Positions 8,560-16,238 of a stretch of DNA of 64,000 bases are shown one piece after another. This stretch comes from Dulcicalothrix desertica PCC 7102 (lineage in GTDB: Bacteria > Cyanobacteriota > Cyanobacteriia > Cyanobacteriales > Nostocaceae). Position 1 is the stretch's first letter. Each line of letters opens with the position of its first letter. Position numbers and translations under genes: made by a program. The stretch lies in the NCBI RefSeq assembly GCF_003991905.1, contig NZ_RSCL01000011.1, positions 254,984-318,983 on the forward strand, given 5' to 3'. The notes under the pieces are model-generated. The model saw nothing but the letters and a program-made list of their open reading frames with translations. It was not told where the DNA came from and did not search any database.

Positions 8560-11500
8560 TTAACTATCTGGCAAGATGATAAATTGTGCTTTTTCGGCAA
8601 CCATTGGGGAAGGGTCATTGCGGAATGCATACAATCTTTGTTTTAGTACATTGTTCCAACCCCGCACTTGTGATTGAGCAATTAATGCTGCAAGTGCTAT
8701 ACGACGTAATTTTTCATCATCACTTGGCGCCAAAATTTCTTCTAAACGTATTAGTTCGCTAGTATCGTTTCTAATAATTATTTGTTCTAGACCTTGTACT
8801 GCTCTAAATAAAACTTCATGATGCATTTTTCCTTCCAAAGCTAGCTGTTGAAAAAATCTTGCTAGTTCTTCCCAAGAAAAAGCGTATATTGCTATATCAA
8901 CTTGTAAACTAGTAGTTAGTGGGTCTTCTTGCATTGCTTCAATAGCAGCGCGCGCGGTTGGTAACATCTGTTGCTGTTCATATCTGAGTATCTGTAAAAG
9001 ATATTGCGTTAACTCTAACAGGATACGACGGTTTGATATTACGCTTCTAACAGTGGCGCCAATTATGTCAGCAGAATTTTTATAGGTAGTTAATAATGCA
9101 TTTATTGCTTGAGAGGTTTCGTGGAATATGCGTGAATTAATACATTGTTGTAGAACTGGTAGAAGTATTCTGGAGGGGTCACTAACTGGAAAATAACAAC
9201 AGCGTTCCAGTATATCTAAACGTACTACTGGGTCTGGATGATTTAATAGTGTTACAAATAATTCTAGTAATTGCTGTTGGTTATTTTGTGATTGATCGTA
9301 ATGTTGGCGCCCAACAGTTCTTGCTATGGCTGTATCGGATGAAGTTGCGGCGCCAAATAGTATTGGCCAAGTTTCTGGATGTTCTAAATGATTCGATAAC
9401 GCCCGTATAAATGCCACTCGCACGTCACGGTGTAAATCACGTTCATTCCAACTAAGTAATTCAGTATAAGCTTCTGATGATGGTAACTCACCTAATAAAC
9501 GTACTACTTCTTTGGCAACGGTGACTTTATTTAAAGGAACTGCACGTAGGGTTTGTAATGCTTGGTTTTCAGGCATTTGTAACAGCATACTCCGCAGCGC
9601 ATAAATAGCTATTCGCGCGCGGTCATCATTCAATGCTTCGACAAGTATAGGTATACCATAAGGACTATCTAGTTGGGGAAGTGCTAATAATGCAGCATCA
9701 CGGATAACTAACTGTGGATTATCAGGGTTTGCTAATTCTTGTAACGAAGTTGGTTGTACTCCTGGTAGTGCAGCTAGTTGCTTGATAACACACAGTTTGG
9801 TTAAAGTGTCACGCTCTGGGTCTTGAATTACTTCCTCAAGAGTTCTTTGGAAAATTTCTTGCTGTTGTGTTGTCCAGCGATTAAACCCATTTGTTAAAGG
9901 CAATATAAAACGAGTTTCGTCGGTACTGAAAAGACCAGTATAAGCAGAGTATCTTAAAAATGGTGTGATTAAATCCTGACGCTTTCGATGTAAAAAATTG
10001 TATACTGTATATTGAGTTATCCAACTAGGGTCTTGTTGTAATAGTTGGGGGATAAGTTCGTTTAATTTATCTCGTCGATATTTGGCGATTAAATCAAGTG
10101 CTTCGGATGCAATCGTATTGTTTCTCGTGTTCTTAATTATACGCTCTAATATTTCAACTAAACCATCGAATACTTTTAAACGGTGCCCAAAACTTCGTGC
10201 AGCAGCAATAATATTACTTTCACGTTTGCGCTCCCAAGATTGTAGTACAGGAAGCAGTATTGGAGCGACTCTTGGCATATCGCTGTTAGAAAGTCTTTCA
10301 CCCAAATCATAAAAATTAATTTGCCCCCTTTGCTGTACTAAGGTCGCTAGTTGCCCAGCAGACCAAGCAGGATGGAATGGTAAAATCTGAATAACCAAAC
10401 GTTCGATTGAGATGACAGTAAAATTAGATAAGTCAACAGCGTTAAAAGCATGACTGATAATTTGACTCAAATCTTCCAAATGTTGAGAATGCCAGATAGA
10501 ACTCGGTAATTCTGCTAGTCCTTTTATCATGGCACCGCGTACAGGGTCTTGTTCGTTACGTCTTTGCTTTACAATGTTAAGGATGTCCGAAGTATGGGAA
10601 CGATTATAACGAGTTGCGAAAATTAATGTCGAAAGTGCTTGCTTACGTAATTCTGGGTCAGGGTCATTAATATAAGGGTTCACCAATGCGTGCGTATCCC
10701 CCCAAGGTAGGTAAGCTGCACAATATAAACGTTCTTCTGGAAAAATGTTACGTGGTAAATTGAGGTAACGTTGTGCTTCTTGTTCACGAATGTGACGCGG
10801 TAAATATGGAATTATTGCTGGTATTATGTTACCTCCAATGCTGCTGCGCCAACTGTCGGCAAAAGTCCTGTAGATAATTTCTCGCTGTTGTGGCGCCAGT
10901 AAATAAAAAATATACTGTTCGTTTATTGTGTATTTGCGTCTATTAATTAGTGAAATAAGCTGTTGTGTTTCTAATTTGTGAGCAACTTTGTCAAAGCTGA
11001 CGTTAGCTCTATCGTTTGAACTCAAAATTAAATCAGCAACTTGTCGAGGGTAACGCTCGGTTAAAGGTTGTAAGTTTAAGTTTGATAATGGAATAATACC
11101 AGATACCGTCCGGCAGATAGAAAGCGCTGTTTCTGGGAAAAGTTCTGAGAGTAAGGGTAAAACAGCATTGACACGGGTTGTTAGTCTAGGGTCAAATTCA
11201 CTAGTCGCGTTTGCCCGTCTTTGTAATAATTCTTCAACAATTCGTGGATGCAAGCGCGCTAACAGTTTCCACTCATCAATTCCGTAAAAGTCAATAACTG
11301 ATTCTATATGACGTTGGACAAGTTCAGAGGAAGCACATGGTAATAACCGACTAAAACTATCATTATTTGTACTAGCCAGTTGATTAATAAAAGTATCAAT
11401 ACAACTACGACGATGCCACTTTAATAATTGTTTGAGTACATAACGGCAGTCTTTCAACGTTACAGTATTAAGAGCGGTTTGTACTTGTGCGTCCGAAGTA

Positions 11501-11763
11501 AGTGGGCCGACCATTTGTACTGCTTTGGAACGTATCAGGTGTGAATTATCGCTCAAAGCACGTATTATTTTGGCGCCATCGTAACTTCCATAGCAAGAAT
11601 TAAGCGCGAGGAGACGTTCAGTAAAATCACCTTGCTCTAAAGAATTTAATATATCTCTAACTTGAGTATCAGTTGAAACTTGGCGCCCAAGCTCAACCAT
11701 ACGACGCACTCTGTCATGATAAGATAATGATTCTAATTGCTGAAGAAGTTGCTGTAAAGTCAT
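8560..11763 (-). CDS. large HEAT-repeat protein, 1067 aa
   Basis: All-helical repeat protein. HEAT-like units can be followed through the chain: about 45-110 (ALNSCYGSYDGAKIIRALSD), 360-430 (DPDPELRKQALSTLIFATR), 690-790 (DDRARIAIYALRSMLL), and 860-900 (HPDPVVRLDILERC). No catalytic motif, signal peptide or membrane segment. HEAT solenoids bind proteins or nucleic acids; cyanobacteria also use HEAT proteins as phycobilin lyases, but those are much shorter and this one lacks the lyase features I know. It lies 89 bases upstream of the P450 on the same strand, so the two may share a transcript. Function unknown. Confidence 0.75.
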   Translation of the reverse strand: MTLQQLLQQLESLSYHDRVRRMVELGRQVSTDTQVRDILNSLEQGDFTERLLALNSCYGSYDGAKIIRALSDNSHLIRSKAVQMVGPLTSDAQVQTALNTVTLKDCRYVLKQLLKWHRRSCIDTFINQLASTNNDSFSRLLPCASSELVQRHIESVIDFYGIDEWKLLARLHPRIVEELLQRRANATSEFDPRLTTRVNAVLPLLSELFPETALSICRTVSGIIPLSNLNLQPLTERYPRQVADLILSSNDRANVSFDKVAHKLETQQLISLINRRKYTINEQYIFYLLAPQQREIIYRTFADSWRSSIGGNIIPAIIPYLPRHIREQEAQRYLNLPRNIFPEERLYCAAYLPWGDTHALVNPYINDPDPELRKQALSTLIFATRYNRSHTSDILNIVKQRRNEQDPVRGAMIKGLAELPSSIWHSQHLEDLSQIISHAFNAVDLSNFTVISIERLVIQILPFHPAWSAGQLATLVQQRGQINFYDLGERLSNSDMPRVAPILLPVLQSWERKRESNIIAAARSFGHRLKVFDGLVEILERIIKNTRNNTIASEALDLIAKYRRDKLNELIPQLLQQDPSWITQYTVYNFLHRKRQDLITPFLRYSAYTGLFSTDETRFILPLTNGFNRWTTQQQEIFQRTLEEVIQDPERDTLTKLCVIKQLAALPGVQPTSLQELANPDNPQLVIRDAALLALPQLDSPYGIPILVEALNDDRARIAIYALRSMLLQMPENQALQTLRAVPLNKVTVAKEVVRLLGELPSSEAYTELLSWNERDLHRDVRVAFIRALSNHLEHPETWPILFGAATSSDTAIARTVGRQHYDQSQNNQQQLLELFVTLLNHPDPVVRLDILERCCYFPVSDPSRILLPVLQQCINSRIFHETSQAINALLTTYKNSADIIGATVRSVISNRRILLELTQYLLQILRYEQQQMLPTARAAIEAMQEDPLTTSLQVDIAIYAFSWEELARFFQQLALEGKMHHEVLFRAVQGLEQIIIRNDTSELIRLEEILAPSDDEKLRRIALAALIAQSQVRGWNNVLKQRLYAFRNDPSPMVAEKAQFIILPDS

Positions 11764-11813
11764 TTTTTGTTATGGGTATATATGAAATATTGTAGAAAGT
11801 TTTGGTATGTTGG

Positions 11814-11919
11814 CTGGCAACGGATACAACGGATGTAACGGATGATTTATTGGTATAAAAGTGAATTTTAATTACTTAAAATCAAATATCCGTTACATCC
11901 GTTCCAGACTCCGTTGCTA
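11814..11919. repeat. dispersed palindromic repeat, family C, copy 2
   Basis: GGCAACGGATACAACGGATG at the left and CATCC-type arms (ATCCGTTACATCCGTTCC...CCGTTGCTA) at the right form an inverted repeat. The ends match copy 1 at 6234-6338. The outer flanks TGTAGAAAG and CTTTCTACA extend the palindrome. It lies in the promoter-side region of the HEAT gene. Confidence 0.65.
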
Positions 11920-12045
11920 ATCTTTCTACACTCCAGAATTAATGACACAGACTAATATGGTTGCTAATGGCGACCTTACGTGTATGTCAAAAATCAAATA
12001 GTAGTCCTATAGAACTGTTAAGTGTTTGCTAAAGTAACAAGATAT

Positions 12046-12384
12046 CTAGTCGCTAACCTTTTGCAATTGCCGGGTATTAACCCAACCAGAGGCGTTAGAA
12101 AGCTTTACCCAATTGCGAGATTTGCTTACTCTGACATTCACGTCATATTTATGGAGAATAACACGAATTTTTTTATAATTAGAACCAGGACTACTTCGGA
12201 CAGTAGCTCTAGCACGGGAGGTTACTATCACAGTACAAGCAGGTTGAACTCCTGGTCGTAGTCTATTTACCTGACATAGACGTTATGCTGGAGTCACAGC
12301 ATTTGCTGCAGATGGCATTGCAGCGCCAGTTGTCATTAGTGTTAAGAATGCTAAAGCTGTGAGCGGTTTGCTAAAATTGAACAT
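12046..12384 (-). pseudogene. secreted SH3 (SH3b) domain protein broken by an in-frame TAA
   Basis: From ATG 12384, with AGGAG eight bases upstream, the frame encodes a clear signal peptide (MFNFSKPLTALAFLTLM... ending SAANA) and then a TAA at codon 34 (12283-12285). The same frame continues without interruption for 79 codons to a stop at 12046, giving a bacterial SH3 domain: ARATVRSSPGSNYKKI, VNVRVSKSRNWVKL, ASGWVNTRQL. A single CAA-to-TAA change would explain the break. SH3b domains of secreted proteins bind cell-wall peptides or metals. Either a recent nonsense mutation, a sequencing error, or stop readthrough. A near-identical signal peptide start (MFNFNK) is found at 28780. Confidence 0.75.
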
Positions 12385-12432
12385 GGTTTTACTCCTGTGG
12401 ACTATTGATTTATTTGGCTTGAGCTTAACGTG

Positions 12433-12617
12433 AACCCCTCTCCTTGTAGGATACAGAAGAGCGATTCGGGGGTGGCGCCCATCATGCCCACGAATTTGCG
12501 TTATTCCAGACCCACGTAGAGACCGAATTAATACGCTCTCTACCCACCAATTTGTTTGAAACGAAGGGTATGAACCCCTATTCGCTCTTCTGTATCCTTG
12601 TAGGAGAGGGGTTGGGG
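12433..12617. mobile_element. MITE-like palindromic element, family A, copy 2
   Basis: Left arm ACCCCTCTCCTTGTAGGATACAGAAGAGCGA (positions about 12434-12464) pairs with the right arm at about 12580-12611 (TCGCTCTTCTGTATCC...AGGAGAGGGGT). The outer ends match copy 1 at 4704-4896, but the inner stem differs on both sides so that pairing is kept. A TAGAGACCG motif inside (about 12518) belongs to another palindrome family, suggesting nesting. No ORF. Confidence 0.6.
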
Positions 12618-12766
12618 AGAGGTTTGTCGAGCTTAATTATTTATTCGTATGACTGATTTGAGTTTATTCAATGCGCGCGTAACTTAAATAATTCCCGTAT
12701 CATTTCACCTATATAACTTGTATCAAAGTGAATAAAATCACGCGACTGGTACTAATTATATATTAG

Positions 12767-13186
12767 AACGACAATACTTTAACAACAGGCTCATCTGCTA
12801 GTGCTGACAAAACCATTAAATTGTGGGATGTTGCTACAAAGAAAGAAACTTCTACCTTAACTGGACATACAGATTGGGTCAACAGTGTCGTTTTCAGTCC
12901 AGATGGCAAGACTTTAGCTTCCGCAAGTTGGGATAAAACCATTAAATTATGGAAGGGCGCCACAGGTAAACTAATTTTTACCATAACAGGGCATACTGAG
13001 CAAGGCACCTGGGTAGTTTATAGTCTAGATGGTAAGACGTTAGCTTCTGCAAGTGATGACAGAAGCATTAGATTGTGGAATTTGGACTTGGATAATTTAC
13101 TAGCTCAGGGGTGTCACTGGTTGGATGGTCACTTAGCAACTCGTCCAAATGAAGAAAAAAAATTATGCGTCAACCCCGTCCGATGA
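12767..13186 (+). pseudogene. C-terminal fragment of a WD40 protein
   Basis: The frame is open from a TAG at 12764 to the stop at 13184-13186 and has no proper start. It encodes part of one WD40 unit, two whole ones and the family tail ([22 protein letters not shown]...), which closely parallels the end of the AAA-like/WD40 gene at 977-4567. One blade is damaged ([17 protein letters not shown]). It is therefore the 3' relic of a second such gene whose ATPase half is gone. Confidence 0.75.
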
Positions 13187-13230
13187 ATAAATAATTTTAT
13201 CGATACGAATTAATAATTAGAAGCTTCACA

Positions 13231-13333
13231 TATAGCAGTCCTAAATCATTCATAAAATCCGCACGTTGTAGAGACGCGATTAATCGCGTCTCTACAGGGA
13301 TATAATTTTTACAAATCATTTAGGAATGCTATA
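13231..13333. mobile_element. MITE-like element, family B, copy 1 (103 bases)
   Basis: Begins TATAGCAGTCCTAAATCATT and ends AATCATTTAGGAATGCTATA, imperfect terminal inverted repeats of about 20 bases, with a central TGTAGAGACGCGATTAATCGCG... palindrome. An inverted, equally long copy is at 33179-33281. No coding capacity. Its right end sits exactly at the broken 5' side of the next gene remnant, so it probably inserted there. Confidence 0.75.
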
Positions 13334-13549
13334 GTTCCACAAAAATTATCCAATATCGCCCAAAAAGGAGGTGCTGTAAAAGGCGGACATACTAAAGATA
13401 AAAGTCCATCCAAGAAAGCAAAACATCAGAAAGGGGAAGCGCGCAGGCATCAAGACCAAAACGTAAATCCTGCTTTTAAAGAGTACAAGCAAAAAGGTGG
13501 GTTTTTATCAAAAGAGGCATGGTAAAAAGCTGGCAAACCTAAAAAATAA
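13334..13549 (+). pseudogene. small basic KGG-rich protein, 5' end replaced by a MITE, with in-frame TAA
   Basis: Directly after the family B element the frame reads VPQKLSNIAQKGGAVKGG..., a 63-codon Lys/Gly/His-rich stretch ending SKEAW, then TAA (13523-13525), then KAGKPKK and a second TAA (13547-13549). There is no start codon because the element has replaced it. The content (KGG motifs, many Lys, His and Gln, no hydrophobic core) suggests a small hydrophilic stress-type or nucleic-acid-binding protein, but I cannot name the family. The first TAA may have been CAA, as in the SH3 gene. Confidence 0.55.
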
Positions 13550-13603
13550 TCGCTTTTACACCTGATACAGGCGCCCTTTCGTTGTAACTATCATAGGTAC
13601 CTA

Positions 13604-13640
13604 TAATAGTCCTACATTATTAAATAATGTAGGACTATTA
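13604..13640. promoter_or_regulatory. perfect 18-base-arm hairpin upstream of the sigma-factor gene
   Basis: TAATAGTCCTACATTATT (13604-13621), one central A, and its exact complement AATAATGTAGGACTATTA (13623-13640). It lies between the relic at 13549 and the sigma-like gene (start 13836). It could terminate leftover transcription or be a regulatory site; the sequence alone does not decide. Confidence 0.5.
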
Positions 13641-13835
13641 TCTGTAAATTATATTACTCAGTATTGATGGCGTTACTCGTTTAATATTGGTACTGGCAAT
13701 ATTTTTATTAATAAATGTCAAAATTACTGGTATTCTAAGTATGAATACTATAAATATATATCTATCAAAACTTAATAGTCTAAATTAAAAAACTATTAAA
13801 ATTAACAAGTATTTAGTAGACAAATAGACATAGTT

Positions 13836-15041
13836 ATGCATCCTCGCCAAAATATTATAGAAATGTTTTCAACCTTTGCTCAATTGGAGGGAAACAAATT
13901 TAGCAGATGGGTAACGGACACAAATTTACGTAGAAGTATCCTGTCTTACTTAAATAGCTCGCCAGAAGTAGATAACTCTGAAAAGTTTTGGGCACTTTAC
14001 TGGTATAAAAGCTGGCAAAATAATTGTAATAGCCTTGCAAAAATGCATCTTCTAGCATATTTACAGGAACCATTCTATCGGGCATCTGAAAAAATAACCA
14101 CTAAATACGCAAATAACCAGTATGGACTAGCTGATTATTTTCAAATTGCTAATGCAGAAGTGGAAATAATTCTTAAAGATTTTAATCCTGAAAAATCTTC
14201 TAACTTAAGATACTATGCTGTGATGGTTGTGTCTAGTCGGTTTAGAGAAATTTTACGCCAACGCAAAGAAGTGAACATTTGCACTAATTGGGTGTTGCTA
14301 CGTAAAGTTACTAAAAAAATAATTTTAGAAGCTTTGAATACTGCTGGACTATCACCTACCGCAATTAATCAACATCGTTTAGCCTGGGTTTGTTTTAAGG
14401 AATTATATGTTTATCAATCATCTGGTACAAAAAAACTACCAGAGCCAAATCGCCAGCTTTGGTCCGCAATTACTGACCTTTATAACCGTGAACGACAAAC
14501 CCAACTGGGTTTTTCTACTCCTAAAAGTACTAGTGAAGAAATTGAACGTTGGTTGACTCAAACTGCTGTTTATATACGCGCGTATCTGTTTCCGTCTGTA
14601 AAATCTCTAAATACCGTGACAGTCAATTCACAGGATGCAGAGACATTAGATATACCGGACTTATCTAGTGATTCACTTCTTGCTGACATAATAATTAAAG
14701 AGGATATTCAAAACCGAGAACAGCAAGTTCTTCAAATGTCTAGTGCAATATCAAATGCTTTACAGCTTTTGGATAGCGACTCTCAAGAAATATTAAGACT
14801 TTACTATCAAGAGGAACTGACACAGCAGCAAATTGTGCAACGGTTACAGAGAAGCCAGCCGACAATTTCGAGAAGGTTAGTTAAAGGCAGAGAGTCAATC
14901 CTTGCTGCGTTAGTAGAATGGCGCCAATCTTTAAGTCCAGATTTGAATAATTCTGTGGATTCAACTCTAATAGAAGATATAAGTATTGCTTTGGAAGAGT
15001 ACTTAAGAATCCATTATGGTAATTTAAACGTAAAACTATAG
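13836..15041 (+). CDS. sigma-70-like factor of the DUF1822/CHAT clusters
   Basis: 401 residues. The C-terminal part (about 308-362) is a sigma region 4-like helix-turn-helix: LLDSDSQEILRLYYQEELTQ then QIVQRLQRSQPTISRRLVKGRE, the usual acidic-residue/LYY/S-x-x-T-I-S-R pattern. The N-terminal 250 residues are helical and do not show a textbook region 2, so core-polymerase binding is inferred. Genes of this type are typically found just before a DUF1822 gene in heterocystous cyanobacteria, as here (17-base gap). It probably drives transcription of the downstream exoprotein/CHAT genes. No anti-sigma factor is visible, though the DUF1822 protein is a candidate for that role by position. Confidence 0.75.
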   Translation: MHPRQNIIEMFSTFAQLEGNKFSRWVTDTNLRRSILSYLNSSPEVDNSEKFWALYWYKSWQNNCNSLAKMHLLAYLQEPFYRASEKITTKYANNQYGLADYFQIANAEVEIILKDFNPEKSSNLRYYAVMVVSSRFREILRQRKEVNICTNWVLLRKVTKKIILEALNTAGLSPTAINQHRLAWVCFKELYVYQSSGTKKLPEPNRQLWSAITDLYNRERQTQLGFSTPKSTSEEIERWLTQTAVYIRAYLFPSVKSLNTVTVNSQDAETLDIPDLSSDSLLADIIIKEDIQNREQQVLQMSSAISNALQLLDSDSQEILRLYYQEELTQQQIVQRLQRSQPTISRRLVKGRESILAALVEWRQSLSPDLNNSVDSTLIEDISIALEEYLRIHYGNLNVKL

Positions 15042-15058
15042 TTGAATAGTAGTAAAAA

Positions 15059-16228
15059 ATGACTTTTGCTTTCGCAGACCCAAGAGAATGGGTGTTAGAA
15101 ATAACACCAGCAATTCAGGCGCAGTACTGGCAGCAGAGCCAAGCGTATACTACACCTAGTAGTCGCTGGCGCGCTTATCTGAATCAAATTTGCGTTTATG
15201 CTTTTTTAGATTGGACTTCTAATCTCGATTCGATACGAGCTATTGTTTGGTGCAGTTTTCCCGGTACACCTGCTTTTTGGGAATTTGTTAATGGTACAGC
15301 CGTTTTGTTAGAAGAGAAACGAATTGTACTAATCCCCAGTGAAGCAATCGATGATAGCGAGTTGGAAGTACCTCAAGAATGGGTAGATATTCCGAGTTGG
15401 GCTGCAGATTATTATTTAGCTGTACAAGTTAACGCTTCCGGAGACTGGGTGCGTTTTTGGGGTTATACAACTCATCAAAAGCTTAAATTGAAAGGCAATT
15501 ACGACTTTGTAGATAGAACATATTGTCTAGATGCACGACATTTAACCAAAGATTTTAACGCTTTCTGGGTTAATTACCAATTTTCTAAACAAGAGCCTTT
15601 TATAAGGACTGAACCTACACTACAAGAATTATCAACTACTACTGCCGAAAATTTATTACAACGGTTAACTCATAATGCTGTTACTTTTCACAGATTAGCC
15701 GTTCCATTTACGACTTGGAGCGCGTTACTAGAAAATGAACAATGGCGCCAACAATTGTATCAACGATTAAAACAAGCGCGTTACTTGAATCTAAGTCGTT
15801 GGTTAGAAGGAGTATATGACCAACTGTGGGAGAATGTCGAAGCAATTTTGGGTGACAATATAGGTGAAACCGCATTTAATTTTAGGGAATCGCTAGAAGT
15901 AGAAGCAAGAAACGTTAAGCGAGCCAAACTAATAAATTTAGGAGAGGATGATTCGATATCATTCGTTTTAGTAATAGCTATAAATTGGGAGGATAATCGA
16001 CAAGCTTGTATTCGTGTACAGTTACATCCTAAGCCTGATACCCTTTATCTACCTGAAAATGTTAAGTTAGCTCTACAATTAGAGTCAGGAGAAATAATTC
16101 AGGAAGTACAAGCACGAGAACAAGATAATTATATACAATTAAATAGATTTGAGGGAGAAGTTGGAGAAACCTTTAGTATCCAAGTTAAAATTGAAAATTA
16201 TCAGATTATAGAAAACTTTGTGATTTAA
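15059..16228 (+). CDS. DUF1822 family protein
   Basis: 389 residues, cytoplasmic, no membrane segment. The N-terminus (FADPREWVLEI... followed by SRWRAYLNQICVYAFLDW) and the WVDIPSWAADYYLAVQVN block are typical of DUF1822, a cyanobacterial family of unknown function that follows sigma-like genes. The second half (about 250-389) is beta-rich and acidic. It begins 17 bases after the sigma-like gene and ends 10 bases before the CHAT-CHASE2 gene, so the three form an operon. By position it may control or assist the sigma-like factor; that is inference. Confidence 0.85.
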   Translation: MTFAFADPREWVLEITPAIQAQYWQQSQAYTTPSSRWRAYLNQICVYAFLDWTSNLDSIRAIVWCSFPGTPAFWEFVNGTAVLLEEKRIVLIPSEAIDDSELEVPQEWVDIPSWAADYYLAVQVNASGDWVRFWGYTTHQKLKLKGNYDFVDRTYCLDARHLTKDFNAFWVNYQFSKQEPFIRTEPTLQELSTTTAENLLQRLTHNAVTFHRLAVPFTTWSALLENEQWRQQLYQRLKQARYLNLSRWLEGVYDQLWENVEAILGDNIGETAFNFRESLEVEARNVKRAKLINLGEDDSISFVLVIAINWEDNRQACIRVQLHPKPDTLYLPENVKLALQLESGEIIQEVQAREQDNYIQLNRFEGEVGETFSIQVKIENYQIIENFVI

Positions 16229-16238
16229 AGGAGTTTGA

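Noticed and set aside
12022-12261. Plus-strand ORF opposite the SH3 gene
   Set aside because: The minus strand carries a recognisable SH3 domain and signal peptide in frame; this is its shadow.
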